The notes: a model not told the origin generated them from the sequence alone. Shown: positions 51,617-61,180, counted from the stretch's first letter. The stretch: 64,000 nt of DNA from JAPLJC01 sp052326585 (GCA_052326585.1 JBKQLU010000044.1:105348-169347), one strand, 5' to 3'. Numbers and translations: made by a program.

Positions 51617-52870
51617 TCAGACCTGCGCCAGGAATTCTTTCAGAAACGTTTCGAAATCTGAAGGGATGTTCTTCTTGTTGCCGGGATAGGCAATCCTCCT
51701 TCTTATATAATTTGCCAGGAGAGTTATGCTGACCTTTGCGTTCAGGAAAAGAGCGCCGGTTAATCTGCTCTCCCGATCGAAGACGAGCTTCCCGTAGCTC
51801 CGTCGTTCCGGAGAGCTATCCAGGTATACGGAGCTTGCCGAGGGCGCATCATACAGATTGCCTATGGAAAAAGAAGTCGACTCAAAAAAATTGAAGGTAG
51901 TCATGCTGATTCCGCCCGTGTAGGTAACATCAGCGCCCGAAATATTCAGCCCCGCTATCCTCCCCTGCTCTACGGCATCCGGCAAAAGCTGGTTCAATAT
52001 CTTGCCTTCCCCAAAGAAACCGGAGGCTTCGGCTACGTCACCGGCGGCATATATGTCCGGACAACTCGTGCGCATGGAATCGTCTACCAGGATCCCTTGG
52101 TTGCAGGCAATGCCGCTGCCCGCGGTTAATTTGATTACCGGTCTGGTTCCCACTGCCGAAATTACGAAATCCGAATCGACCACCCTGCCGTCGTCAAGGC
52201 AGACCGAGATGTGATCTTTTGCCGGCTCCAGAGAGACGGCCCGGCGGCTGGTAGATATCTCTACGCCACGCGCCGTGAAGATCCCTTCTATTGCAGTGGC
52301 GCAGGGGATGTCAAAGTTGCGGGGTAGTATCTGGCCTTCCGCTTCGATTACCACCACCTGCAGCCCGTTCTCACAGAAAATCTCGGCCAGTTGCATGCCG
52401 ACCAGCCCGGAGCCGAGGATCGTGGCTTTCTTGCCTAAACGCGCCAAAGACTTTATCTTTTCCGCATCTTCGATAGTGCGCAGGCTGACGACCCGTTCAT
52501 CTTCCGCCCCGCTTAGCGGCAGTTTTACAGGAAACGCCCCCGAGGCAATGAGGAGCTTGCCGAAAGAAAAAGACCGGCGCGATTTCGTAAATACCGATCT
52601 GTCTTCTGGATTTATCCTTACGACTTCCTCGCCCAGGATCAGCTCGATATTATTGTCCTTATAGAAACTTTCCCTTCTGAAGAAGAGATTGCCGCCGCTT
52701 ATCTTATTCTTGATAAGATACGGCAGGATGGTAGGGGTATAAGGAAGGCATTTCTCTTTGCTAATTATGGTTATCGGAGTCCCGGTATCTCTTGACCGGA
52801 CAGCCTCGACCGCGCTCATCGCGGCGGAGCTCCCGCCGATTATCAGCACCCCTCGTTTTTCTTCAGCCAT
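51617..52870 (-). CDS. FAD/NAD(P)-dependent oxidoreductase (rubredoxin-reductase-like)
   Basis: 417 residues. The FAD-binding loop GVLIIGGSSAAMSAVEAVR opens the protein. A second Rossmann loop (ATILGSGLVGMQLAEIF) binds NAD(P)H, and CPDIYAAGDVAEASGF is the flavin-contacting C-terminal motif. The pattern fits the pyridine-nucleotide-disulfide group without the CxxxxC disulfide, as in rubredoxin or NirB-type reductases. It is 38 bases downstream of the molybdopterin gene and could link NAD(P)H to the Fe-S subunits. Confidence 0.85.
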   Translation of the reverse strand: MAEEKRGVLIIGGSSAAMSAVEAVRSRDTGTPITIISKEKCLPYTPTILPYLIKNKISGGNLFFRRESFYKDNNIELILGEEVVRINPEDRSVFTKSRRSFSFGKLLIASGAFPVKLPLSGAEDERVVSLRTIEDAEKIKSLARLGKKATILGSGLVGMQLAEIFCENGLQVVVIEAEGQILPRNFDIPCATAIEGIFTARGVEISTSRRAVSLEPAKDHISVCLDDGRVVDSDFVISAVGTRPVIKLTAGSGIACNQGILVDDSMRTSCPDIYAAGDVAEASGFFGEGKILNQLLPDAVEQGRIAGLNISGADVTYTGGISMTTFNFFESTSFSIGNLYDAPSASSVYLDSSPERRSYGKLVFDRESRLTGALFLNAKVSITLLANYIRRRIAYPGNKKNIPSDFETFLKEFLAQV

Positions 52871-52908
52871 GTCAATTCGCTAACGCCCTCTTTTCTCGCC
52901 CTGCATCA

Positions 52909-54993
52909 TTAAAGCTCTTCGGTCTGTAAACCGGTTTTGCTAACCTGGACAAGGCAGGTAAAATAGGTGGACCCGTATCCCAGGTCCGTGAGCCTGTCTG
53001 ATGTCAGCAGGTTGGCGCACCCTTTGTCGAGGCTCCAGCCCTGCTCCATAGCCACAACCCCTGCACGGACTACCTTCGAGACCTTCACCTTCAGCTTCAC
53101 GCTGCCCCTATCGTTGTGAACCATAACAGCATCACCGTTCTGAATGGACCTGGCGACGGCATCGACAGGATTGATCTCAAGCAGCGGCTCGGGTTGTATC
53201 TCCCTGATAAGGGGCGTCTTGTAATCCATACTGTGCATGCTCATCTTGGAATGATAAGATATGAAGTTCAAGGGATATTTCTTGAAAAGCTCGGGGGTCT
53301 TGACCGGCCCTTCTTCAAGCTCGAGATGAATGGGCAACGGATCGAAGCCGAGGCTCTTCTTTTTCTCGGAGTAGAGCTCGACCTTGCCTGAAGGGGTCGG
53401 GAACTTCCTGTCGGAGTACGTGACCTCGGGCAGGCCCAGACGGAACCTTCCGCTCTTCAGCTTTTCTAGGGATATGCCTTCGGTAGCCGGAACGCCTTTC
53501 TTGATCGACATTATGGCGTACTCTTCTTCCGACTTGTTGAAGTACTCTCCTATGCCAAGCTTGGTTGCCAGCTCGCGAAAGATCTCGAAATCGGTTTTCA
53601 CACCGGGAAGGGGATCGATGACCTTCTGCTGCATCTGCATATAGAAATGCCAGTACGACGGCCCCACATCTGTCTGTTCTAGATAACTGCAGCCGGGAAG
53701 GACCAGGTCCGCGTATTTCGCCGTATCCGTCATGAACGGGTCTATGACGACGATGAAATCGAGGTTACCGCTTTTGAAGGCCCTGATCGTCTTGTTCGTA
53801 TCGGGATTCTGAGCTACGGGGTTTGAGGCCCAGACGAACAATAATTTTACCGGATGGGGCTTTTGTGTCAGTATGCTTTCCGCGAACCTGACTATCGGTA
53901 TGGTCTTTTTGTGCTTGTTCATGCCGTCGAGGCGCAGCGAGAAATCGTTTACGGAATCACTCCCCAGTCTGTTCGTGGGGTTTATCCCACCGCCCGGTAT
54001 GCCCACATTCCCCGTTATGGCCGCCAGGCACGCTATGGCGTGAAACATGTGCGCCCCGTTCGTATGATGCTGCAGTCCCATCCCGAGCAGTATGGACGAA
54101 GGCTTGTGGACGGCGTATTTAGTGGCAAACTCCCTTATCCTGCTGGCGGGGACGCCTGTGATCCGGGCGACCTTTTCCAGGGGGTACTCCCTTACGCGCT
54201 CCGTCAGCCTGTCGAACCCGACAGTGTAACGGCTGACGAATTCGGCATCGTACAGCCTCTCTTCTATTATGACGTTCATCATTCCGAGGGCAAGGGCGCC
54301 GTCCGTCCCCGGGTAGGGGCGGATAGTGAGATGGGCTTTGGCGCCGAGCTCCGTAAGGCGGGGGTTCACGGATACCAGCTCCGCGCCGTTTTCATTAACC
54401 GCCCGACTGATCAAGGGCATGAAATGCATGTTGCAAGCGCCTATGTCCTTACCCCATTCCACAATGGTTTTTGCGTTAATGATATCCTCCGGGTCGTGCG
54501 CGGCCGACTGGCCGAAGGCGAATTCCACGCCCTTGTGACCGGCGACGATACAGAGGGTCCCGATTATGTTGGTAGCCCCGCCAAGGGCGTTAAAGAACCT
54601 GTGAGGGAGCATCCGGTAGTACAGGTTGGCGTGCGTTCCCGTGCCCCAGAGATAGAATATCGCTTCGGGCCCGTGCTTTTCGATCGTCTCCCGGATGTTT
54701 CTGGCAGTTAGATCCAGGGCCTCCTCCCAGGTGATCTCGGCCCATTTGTTCTCACCCCGTTCGCCGACCCTCTTCAGAGGGGACTTGAGGCGATCGGGAT
54801 GATAGACCCACTGGTGAAAGGCCTCCATCTTGGCACACAGATGTCCCTTCGTAATCGGGTGCTCGGGGTCTCCGGTGAGGCGGACCAGCTTTCCGTCCTT
54901 GACATAGGCGAGAATTGCGCACGAGTCCCCGCAGTCGCGGGGGCAGCTCGTTCTGACCACCTTATCGAATTCCAAGGTCTGCCACTCTCTCAA
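52909..54993 (-). CDS. Molybdopterin (bis-MGD) oxidoreductase, catalytic subunit 1
   Basis: 694 residues, TTG start. The N-terminal [4Fe-4S] motif is CPRDCGDSC with a later Cys in KGHLCAKMEA. Then come YHPDRLKSPLKRVGERGE, GATNIIGTLCIVAGHKG around the probable metal-ligand position, and TDTAKYADLVLPGCSYLEQ. A MopB C-terminal domain closes it (VMVHNDRGSVKLKVKV). It belongs to the DMSO-reductase superfamily, near the PadB/acetylene-hydratase-like group; no Tat signal is present, so it is cytoplasmic. The overlapping Fe-S gene and the NarI-like gene give it an electron path to the membrane. Substrate unknown. Confidence 0.85.
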   Translation of the reverse strand: MREWQTLEFDKVVRTSCPRDCGDSCAILAYVKDGKLVRLTGDPEHPITKGHLCAKMEAFHQWVYHPDRLKSPLKRVGERGENKWAEITWEEALDLTARNIRETIEKHGPEAIFYLWGTGTHANLYYRMLPHRFFNALGGATNIIGTLCIVAGHKGVEFAFGQSAAHDPEDIINAKTIVEWGKDIGACNMHFMPLISRAVNENGAELVSVNPRLTELGAKAHLTIRPYPGTDGALALGMMNVIIEERLYDAEFVSRYTVGFDRLTERVREYPLEKVARITGVPASRIREFATKYAVHKPSSILLGMGLQHHTNGAHMFHAIACLAAITGNVGIPGGGINPTNRLGSDSVNDFSLRLDGMNKHKKTIPIVRFAESILTQKPHPVKLLFVWASNPVAQNPDTNKTIRAFKSGNLDFIVVIDPFMTDTAKYADLVLPGCSYLEQTDVGPSYWHFYMQMQQKVIDPLPGVKTDFEIFRELATKLGIGEYFNKSEEEYAIMSIKKGVPATEGISLEKLKSGRFRLGLPEVTYSDRKFPTPSGKVELYSEKKKSLGFDPLPIHLELEEGPVKTPELFKKYPLNFISYHSKMSMHSMDYKTPLIREIQPEPLLEINPVDAVARSIQNGDAVMVHNDRGSVKLKVKVSKVVRAGVVAMEQGWSLDKGCANLLTSDRLTDLGYGSTYFTCLVQVSKTGLQTEEL

Positions 54994-55492
54994 TGGACAA
55001 GGCTTTCATGAGGCAGCCGGCCACGCAGGCAGGCTCCAGGCCATCGCTCAGCCTTTTCAGGCAAAGATCACATTTAAGTATTTTCTTTGCGCTTTGATCG
55101 TAACTCAGAGCGCCGGGATTGACGCAGACCAACTCGCATATCCTGCAGCCGACGCAGGATGTCGCGTCCTGGTAAACGATCCCCTCCGGGGATTTCTTCA
55201 GGGCACCGGTCGGACAGGCCGAGACGCAGGCTGGCAATTGGCACTGATGGCAGCTTGCCCTCACATTATATGTCCTCAGCTCGCCGTCCGATTCCTCGGG
55301 GCTCAGCCCGACCATTCTCAACAGCCTTATCCCTTCCGGTACGAGATTCTCGATCTTGCAGTCCACCTCGCATTTGTGACAGCAGATACACTTGTCCATA
55401 TCCAGCACGAGCGCACAGCGGTCTTCAGCAGCTCCGGCTGCGGCCGAAGCCTGAAAACGGCCGAATCGTTTTCCGACCAGGATGAGGCCCAT
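54962..55492 (-). CDS. Four-cluster ferredoxin-type electron-transfer subunit
   Basis: 176 residues with four cysteine groups: CICCHKCEVDC, CHQCQLPACVSACPTGA, CVGCRICELVCVNPG and CDLCLKRL followed by CVAGC. That is the DmsB/PadC layout for four [4Fe-4S] clusters. It overlaps the catalytic-subunit gene by 32 bases and follows the cytochrome gene by 5, so the three are almost certainly one complex. Electrons would pass between the molybdopterin subunit and the membrane cytochrome. Confidence 0.88.
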   Translation of the reverse strand: MGLILVGKRFGRFQASAAAGAAEDRCALVLDMDKCICCHKCEVDCKIENLVPEGIRLLRMVGLSPEESDGELRTYNVRASCHQCQLPACVSACPTGALKKSPEGIVYQDATSCVGCRICELVCVNPGALSYDQSAKKILKCDLCLKRLSDGLEPACVAGCLMKALSIERVADLGIR

Positions 55493-55497
55493 GAATC

Positions 55498-56307
55498 CTA
55501 TGCCGTAAGGCCGCCGGCTGACGACGCCCGTTGCTGCTTCCTCTCAGCCGCCAGCGACGTGGTTATCTGGCTCGCCATCATGTGAAATCCCTTCGAAAAA
55601 GGGATATAGGCGATGAAAAACAGGGCAAGAAACATGTGCACTAGCCAGACGGTCTGGTGGACCGCCTGCAACGTGTTCGCATCGCCGCCTGATATGCCGC
55701 GGACGGCCACTCCGAATAGATACCCGACAGGGGACCAATCCACCGGGGGCGCACCCAGCGCTATCATTCTGACACCTTTGACGATGAAACCGGTCAGGAC
55801 CACAAAGAGCAGCCAAAACAGGAATACCCCGTCCCTGATGCTCGCCGTCATTTTTTCCGGCTGCCAGACATAGCGCCTCAGAAGCCCGAACACCGTGCCC
55901 ACCAAAAGGAAAAAGCCGGCGACGTCCAGCACGAAAGAAAAGACGAACCATACATTGCCGTACAAGAAGTGGTAGAAGTGAGAGTTGATAGTCCTGGCGA
56001 CGGTCCCGAGAAAGAGCAGAAGGAAACCCCACACGATGCCGATGAGGAGGAGCGCCCTCGCTTTGCTGCGCGGGAACACCCTTCTGGCCAACAGGCAATC
56101 CGCCGAGAAAAATTTCGCAAGACTTATCCGCAGGAAGCCGAGAGGCGTTAGGCTCTTCAGCGAGCCATCCCCATCGCTTCCCATCATCCATATCCTGGTC
56201 TTCGACCAGAATCCGATGCACAGGGTTGCGACCGAGATCACTGCGACGACATACATGATCGTCACGTCGCCGGCGGGAATATGCCAGAAATCACTTGCTC
56301 CGACCAT
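55498..56307 (-). CDS. NarI/DsrM-like membrane cytochrome b subunit
   Basis: 269 residues from ATG 56307, chosen because GGAAGAG lies just upstream; the frame is open further upstream without a ribosome site. Five or six membrane segments are visible. Histidines suitable for two b hemes occur in INSHFYHFLYG and in AVHQTVWLVHMFLALFF with KGFHMM. This is the NarI/HmeC-type quinol or menaquinol-interacting subunit. Its start overlaps the stop of the 83-aa gene by one base (TGATG). Confidence 0.82.
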   Translation of the reverse strand: MVGASDFWHIPAGDVTIMYVVAVISVATLCIGFWSKTRIWMMGSDGDGSLKSLTPLGFLRISLAKFFSADCLLARRVFPRSKARALLLIGIVWGFLLLFLGTVARTINSHFYHFLYGNVWFVFSFVLDVAGFFLLVGTVFGLLRRYVWQPEKMTASIRDGVFLFWLLFVVLTGFIVKGVRMIALGAPPVDWSPVGYLFGVAVRGISGGDANTLQAVHQTVWLVHMFLALFFIAYIPFSKGFHMMASQITTSLAAERKQQRASSAGGLTA

Positions 56308-56558
56308 CAGTTCTCTTCCTTTCCGAAGGCGAAGTCTTTCTGCCTGCGGAGTATTTTTCGCACCATATACGGCATATACCTGCAATCACCACACCGCTCC
56401 CCGAAATCATTGACGCCGCGGCAGAGCTTCCCGCCCATGTAGTTCATTACCAGCTCACCGTTGCGTTCCTCGAGCTTGTCGTAAGGATGAAAGAAGGCGC
56501 ACTCGAGCAACTCCTTTTCCTCAGCGCTGACTCCTTTGAGGTGTACCTGGCAAAGCAT
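56307..56558 (-). CDS. Unrecognised 83-aa cysteine-containing protein of the redox operon
   Basis: 83 residues. It is not a family I know. It contains KLCRGVNDFGERCGDCRYMP, whose three cysteines, plus one at residue 3 and one at about 20 (LLECAFFHPY), could bind a metal or cluster. It sits 8 bases after the HdrD-like gene and overlaps the cytochrome gene by one base, so it is surely co-translated with this complex. It may be a small subunit or assembly factor. Confidence 0.7.
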   Translation of the reverse strand: MLCQVHLKGVSAEEKELLECAFFHPYDKLEERNGELVMNYMGGKLCRGVNDFGERCGDCRYMPYMVRKILRRQKDFAFGKEEN

Positions 56559-56566
56559 ATAGCCTC

Positions 56567-57823
56567 CTAAAGCAGGGCTGCCGCATACTGGAGCAAGTCG
56601 TTTACCTTTACTGGCTCCTCGAAATGCTTATACTCATCGACGATGGGATGAGGATTTATGTGAGTCCTGGCTGCCAGCGATACATAGCACGCGGTGCAGC
56701 TTGTCACTAGCGTATCGGCGCCGGCGCTCTTCGCTTCGTCCATGAGCTTCTTCGACATCTTCACCACCAGATCGGGGTTCAACCCCCGCTGGCCGGCCGA
56801 GCCGCCGCAACACCTGGTGAGCTCCTTCGTCCGCCCCATTTCCACCATCCTGACCCCGGGCAGGGCTTTGAGTATCCTCCTTGGCGCCTCCAGGACCGGA
56901 GCACCCACGAGAGGACGGGCAAGCGCGCAGGGGTCGTGGTTGGCGACCGTCTCCTTCAGAGTTTTCGTGAACTTGATCCTGCCGGCAGCAATATACTCCG
57001 CGATAACTTCGCTGGCCATTACCGGCTCGAAAGGTAATTCGCCCCCGTAAAATTGCGGGTAGAGCCACATGAATATATCGCGGCACATCGGGCAGATCAC
57101 GGCGAGCCGCTTGATACCCTTGTTCTTGACTTCCGTTACGAACGTCTGCACAAGCTCAGGCATTACGCTCCAGTCCCCGGATCCAGCGACCATAGGCCAG
57201 CCGCAACACCATGCCTTCTCGGGATCGAGCATCGTGAAAGGTCCACCCGCGTTCAGCAATCTTACGGCTCCCTCTGCCGATACCGCGGCATCCCAGGCCC
57301 CGCCGCATCCTTCGTAGAAGCCGATCTCGGCTTTCGCCGCCGGCTTGATGTCATCGGGCAACCAAAACCTGTAACGATTCGTGAGCGGCTTCGGGAAAGG
57401 ACTCCGGTTCTTTTGATAGTTAGCGATCACTCCCTTGAGAGCCTCCGGCATACCGACCTTCGATTCGCATATACCCTTGCGCAGAGCCCACCACAGCTTC
57501 TTGGTATCTATGCCGACCTCGCAGACCTCGCCGCAGTTGCCGCACAGCACGCATTTCCAGAGCCCGTCCCTGAACGTCTTCAATTTCTCTTCGTCGATCT
57601 CTTCCGGGCCTAGCAGCTTCGCCATCAGCCCGCTTTCCTTTCCGATAAACTCGCGGAACATTGCTATGCGCGCCGGAGGCGAGCTAGAAGTATCTTCCGT
57701 AACATCCTGAATGGGGCACCATTTAAGGCATTCTCCGCAGGCTACACAGCCATCCAGCTCCACCAGCTGCTGCTTCGTAAGCCCTCCGGCAAAACCTTTT
57801 CCGTCTAGCTTTTTTTTGCTCAC
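56567..57823 (-). CDS. HdrD/GlpC-like (Fe-S)-binding protein with CCG domains
   Basis: 418 residues, GTG start after a perfect AGGAGG. Two N-terminal [4Fe-4S] motifs (CVACGECLKWCP and CVLCGNCGEVCE) are followed by two CCG domains (YEGCGGAWDAAV with AWCCGWP, and NHDPCALARPL with RCCGGSAGQ). CCG domains hold the non-cubane cluster of heterodisulfide reductases or serve dehydrogenase electron transfer. It likely connects the cytoplasmic pool to the cytochrome b subunit encoded downstream. Confidence 0.9.
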   Translation of the reverse strand: MSKKKLDGKGFAGGLTKQQLVELDGCVACGECLKWCPIQDVTEDTSSSPPARIAMFREFIGKESGLMAKLLGPEEIDEEKLKTFRDGLWKCVLCGNCGEVCEVGIDTKKLWWALRKGICESKVGMPEALKGVIANYQKNRSPFPKPLTNRYRFWLPDDIKPAAKAEIGFYEGCGGAWDAAVSAEGAVRLLNAGGPFTMLDPEKAWCCGWPMVAGSGDWSVMPELVQTFVTEVKNKGIKRLAVICPMCRDIFMWLYPQFYGGELPFEPVMASEVIAEYIAAGRIKFTKTLKETVANHDPCALARPLVGAPVLEAPRRILKALPGVRMVEMGRTKELTRCCGGSAGQRGLNPDLVVKMSKKLMDEAKSAGADTLVTSCTACYVSLAARTHINPHPIVDEYKHFEEPVKVNDLLQYAAALL

Positions 57824-57888
57824 CTTATATCCTCCTGGGTTGGTCTCATTCCTGAACTTTCTCCTACCCGGCCTCTTTTCGTCAGTCG

Positions 57889-58713
57889 TCAGTAGCGCGA
57901 CACAAGCCTATCACCTGCGTAACAAACGGCGGAGAAGCCCGGATGGAGCCGCACCGACAACTTGCGCCAGCCCCCCGAAGAGAAAACCAGGACCAGACCG
58001 ATGGTCATCAGTACAAGGGCGACTAGTCTTTTGAAAAGACGCTCATTCACTTTGATGTGCAGCAGGGACCCCGCAATATTGCCGATTACGAAGGCGGGGA
58101 CCAGCCACACCGTAAATTTAAGCACGTCAGAGCTTATCAGGCCGGCGAAGAAAAACAATATTATCCGCCAGGAGTCCATCAAAAGAAAGAGGAAGACGAG
58201 CGTAGCCCTCATGGCGTTCTTCTCTTTTATCTTCCCGGTTAAATACAGGACAACGGGCGGCCCGCCCGCGGAAAAGAGGCCCCCTGTTATTCCCCCGAAA
58301 AATCCGGCGACTACCCCGGCATAGTTCGATGTTTCTTTCGATTCCTTCTTCTCCTTTTCGAAGAAGAGTATCATGGCCGCATACCCGGTTATGAATATGC
58401 CGAACAGCATCTTCACCAGGCTTCCCTTCAGAAAGACAAGCCCGTATGTGCCTACGACAATGCCTGCCATATATGAAGGGATCAGATAAAGGAAAAGGTC
58501 ATACCTCACCCATTTCCTGGTCTGGAAGGTAAAGAGCAGCAGGAATCCGGTGAGGACGGCCAGGATGGCGGCGCTCGGCGCCACCAGCTTCATTTCGAAA
58601 AAAAGCAGGAGGAACGACACCATTACGGGTCCCGACCCGAAACCCGTTAATCCCCTCACCATGAAGGACAGGACAACCACAAGGCTGGCTAAAGCAATAA
58701 TTCCGGGGGGCAT
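57889..58713 (-). CDS. TauE/SafE-family permease (copy 2)
   Basis: 274 residues, the family's normal size, with about eight hydrophobic segments. VVLSFMVRGLTGFGSGPVMV and GVVAGFFGGITGGLFSAGGP are the two inverted-repeat signatures of TauE/SafE proteins. It is 65 bases upstream of the HdrD-like gene in the same orientation. It is only distantly similar to the copy at 47527. It exports or imports a small anion such as sulfite or a sulfonate. Confidence 0.87.
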   Translation of the reverse strand: MPPGIIALASLVVVLSFMVRGLTGFGSGPVMVSFLLLFFEMKLVAPSAAILAVLTGFLLLFTFQTRKWVRYDLFLYLIPSYMAGIVVGTYGLVFLKGSLVKMLFGIFITGYAAMILFFEKEKKESKETSNYAGVVAGFFGGITGGLFSAGGPPVVLYLTGKIKEKNAMRATLVFLFLLMDSWRIILFFFAGLISSDVLKFTVWLVPAFVIGNIAGSLLHIKVNERLFKRLVALVLMTIGLVLVFSSGGWRKLSVRLHPGFSAVCYAGDRLVSRY

Positions 58714-58759
58714 AATCCGCTTATGTCGCTAATTGCCATTTGAAGGCCATTATAATCCA

Positions 58760-58784
58760 GGGAGTGCCCCACTGGGGCACTCCC
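58760..58784 (-). terminator. Strong hairpin between the molybdopterin gene 2 and TauE/SafE copy 2
   Basis: A perfect 11-base stem (GGGAGTGCCCC / GGGGCACTCCC) with a three-base loop, about 57 bases past the molybdopterin stop codon. No T-run follows on the minus strand, so full termination is unsure; it may instead set different mRNA levels for the two halves of the operon. Confidence 0.55.
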
Positions 58785-58840
58785 CTGTTTAGGGCCCGAG
58801 GTGCAGGCCGTTGAATCCCGATGTCGCAGAAGCCGATGTA

Positions 58841-61003
58841 CTAGACGATGTCGCTGAACTTTACGGGAGTATCCTCGAAGGGAGCCTTTTCAGCCTTCGA
58901 TATTCTGACCATCATTCCTCTGAAAGCGACAGATCCGCAAATCGGATCGTACGGGCCGGCAGGGTCCATAAGGTTATTGATGTTCGATTCGAAGCAACCC
59001 TTCTCCGGCTCCGGCCTTTCAGGGTAGTAATAACAGTGGTCGCCGTGTATGACTTTCGGGTCCTGATTCGGCTCGAACTGGGCCATCATCCTGCAGCTTC
59101 CGAAGCGGGTCTCCAGCTTTACCCAATCGCCTTCTTTGATGCCGTGAGCCGCCGCGGTATCCGGATGGACCTGGACTATGGGATATGGGTTATGCTTCCG
59201 CAACGCTTCGATCTGCAGACAGTCCGCATGAGACCGCCACTTATTCCTGCCTCCAGAAATGAGAAGGAACGGGTAGTCCCTGGCGACTTCAGGCGTAACC
59301 TCATGGTCCTCCCGCGTGGGCCCGTAAGCGGGAAGGGGATCATACCCGAATTTCCTGAACACATCGGAATAATACTCGATCTTTCCCGATGACGTCCTGA
59401 AGCCGCCCTGGAGGTTCTCGTAGCGCTTGTACGGCTCCAGCGGCCAGTAGGTGATCTTCTGCTTCTTGAATTCTTCCCAGTTAGTCCCCGCATCCTTCAG
59501 GACCTGCTCGTTGTACTCCCTTACGCTGTTCCAGGGCATTTTGTAGCCCATCTTCTTTGCTATCTCTATCACTATCTCACGGTCGTCCTTGCACTCCCCC
59601 GGGGGCTCGACTGCCTTCTCGTGGAGGTACATGAAATTGATATACGTGTTCTCGACCACTTCTTCCCTCTCGGGCCACCAGGTCGCCGGCATGACGATAT
59701 CGGCGAGCGCGGCCGTAGGGGTCATAAAGGTCTCGACTATACAGTAAAAATCGAGGGACTTCAGGGCCCTGACCGTATGATAGGCGTTCGGCTCCGCCAT
59801 GACTATCTGGGAGCCGGCCGCATAAAGCGCCCGCACGGGATAGGGCCTTCCCGTGAGCATAGCCCTCAGCCCGATCGCTGGGTGCGCTTCGGGCCACGGC
59901 GCCTTCGGGCCGCAGAACAGCGGGAAGTCATCAGCGCCCAGCCTCTTCTGCTCGAGTGCCGGGTCCGGCCTGAACCCCTGTTTTCCGAGATATTCTGTCA
60001 TCGTGAAGAACCCCTTGGGCCTGCGCCTCATCACGTTTCCGCCCTTCACGTCGATGTTGCCGGTGATGCTGATCAGAAAGGAAACGGCCCTGGCCGATTG
60101 GGTCGAGTTGATGTTCTGGTCCAGCCCGATCCGGTAATGGAGGGAGGCCGGCTTGATCTTCGCATACATCATGGCGGCTTCGTGGATCTTTTCAGCCGGG
60201 ATCGTGGTAATCTTGGATACCTTATCGAGAGGATAGTCCTTTACGTGCTCCTTCAGCTGCGGGAACCCTATAGTCCATTTGTCCATGAATTCCTGGTCAT
60301 ACAGCCCTTCCTGCAGGATGACGTTTATCATACCGAGGGCCAAAGCGCAGTCGGTGCCCGGCTTTACCCGCAGCCACAGATCGGCATTCTTCGCCGAATC
60401 GGTTTCCCTCGGATCGATGCAGAGCACCTTTGCCCCCCTCTTCCTGGCCGTCAGGAAATCGTGCCACTTGGAGGGGTGCGCCTGAGACGGGTTGGCAGCC
60501 CATATCACGATCAGCTCTGAATTGAGCCAGTCGGGGCCACAATCGTCGGTGAGAATCTCGCCGTGGGTGAATGTCTGCGCAATAAGGCCGGGCCTTCTGC
60601 AGGAATGGGCGATGCTCAGGACATTCGGGCTTCCCATCATGTAGGCAAACAGGGCGGTCGGCAGTATGTTTACCCTCTTGTGCCTGGAACCCCTGGAGAT
60701 GGCGATCGATAGGGGTCCGTATTTCTCTTTGACCTTAGTAAAATTGGTGGCGATGGTTTCGAGTGCCTCGTCCCAGGAGATTCGCGCCCACTTGCCTTCT
60801 CCCCTCTCGCCAATCCTTTTCAACGGATAAAGCAGGCGATCCGGGTGATACATATAATCGAGCGCCCGAAGTCCCTTGGGACACGGGTGGTTCGGGTGAT
60901 TCGCCGCGGGTTTGAGCCTGGTTACCTTACCGTCTACGACAGTCAATTCGAAACCGCAGAATTCGTGACAGATTGTACAGGTGGCCTGAGGAACGTGTTC
61001 CAT
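58841..61003 (-). CDS. Molybdopterin (bis-MGD) oxidoreductase, catalytic subunit 2
   Basis: 720 residues from ATG 61003, chosen for AGGAGGAG just upstream. N-terminal cluster motif CTICHEFCGFEL with HPCPKGLRAL; then YHPDRLLYPLKRIGERGEGK, SIAHSCRRPGLIAQT (a possible Cys metal ligand) and IVIWAANPSQAHPSKWHDF. It shares many stretches with the protein at 52909, so the two are paralogues of the PadB/acetylene-hydratase-like branch. No Tat signal. It has no adjacent Fe-S subunit of its own and may share the one encoded at 54962 or act alone, as hydratase-type members do. Confidence 0.84.
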   Translation of the reverse strand: MEHVPQATCTICHEFCGFELTVVDGKVTRLKPAANHPNHPCPKGLRALDYMYHPDRLLYPLKRIGERGEGKWARISWDEALETIATNFTKVKEKYGPLSIAISRGSRHKRVNILPTALFAYMMGSPNVLSIAHSCRRPGLIAQTFTHGEILTDDCGPDWLNSELIVIWAANPSQAHPSKWHDFLTARKRGAKVLCIDPRETDSAKNADLWLRVKPGTDCALALGMINVILQEGLYDQEFMDKWTIGFPQLKEHVKDYPLDKVSKITTIPAEKIHEAAMMYAKIKPASLHYRIGLDQNINSTQSARAVSFLISITGNIDVKGGNVMRRRPKGFFTMTEYLGKQGFRPDPALEQKRLGADDFPLFCGPKAPWPEAHPAIGLRAMLTGRPYPVRALYAAGSQIVMAEPNAYHTVRALKSLDFYCIVETFMTPTAALADIVMPATWWPEREEVVENTYINFMYLHEKAVEPPGECKDDREIVIEIAKKMGYKMPWNSVREYNEQVLKDAGTNWEEFKKQKITYWPLEPYKRYENLQGGFRTSSGKIEYYSDVFRKFGYDPLPAYGPTREDHEVTPEVARDYPFLLISGGRNKWRSHADCLQIEALRKHNPYPIVQVHPDTAAAHGIKEGDWVKLETRFGSCRMMAQFEPNQDPKVIHGDHCYYYPERPEPEKGCFESNINNLMDPAGPYDPICGSVAFRGMMVRISKAEKAPFEDTPVKFSDIV

Positions 61004-61180
61004 CTTATTCTCCTCCTGATAACGAGCGTCCCTAAACCTGACCATAAAGGGCACGCTATTGATTAGGGCTTAATCAGCCCACCAGTCCTCCATTGATGTC
61101 GCTTTCAGCATAAGCTCTTACTAAAGCGGGTTCTACCGCAATATCATAGGCGGCGGAAAAACCGCTCATGTACTTAGCTC

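Noticed and set aside
52909..61003. Selenocysteine (in-frame TGA) in the molybdopterin enzymes
   Set aside because: Both reading frames are uninterrupted and carry ordinary cysteines near the expected metal-ligand region.
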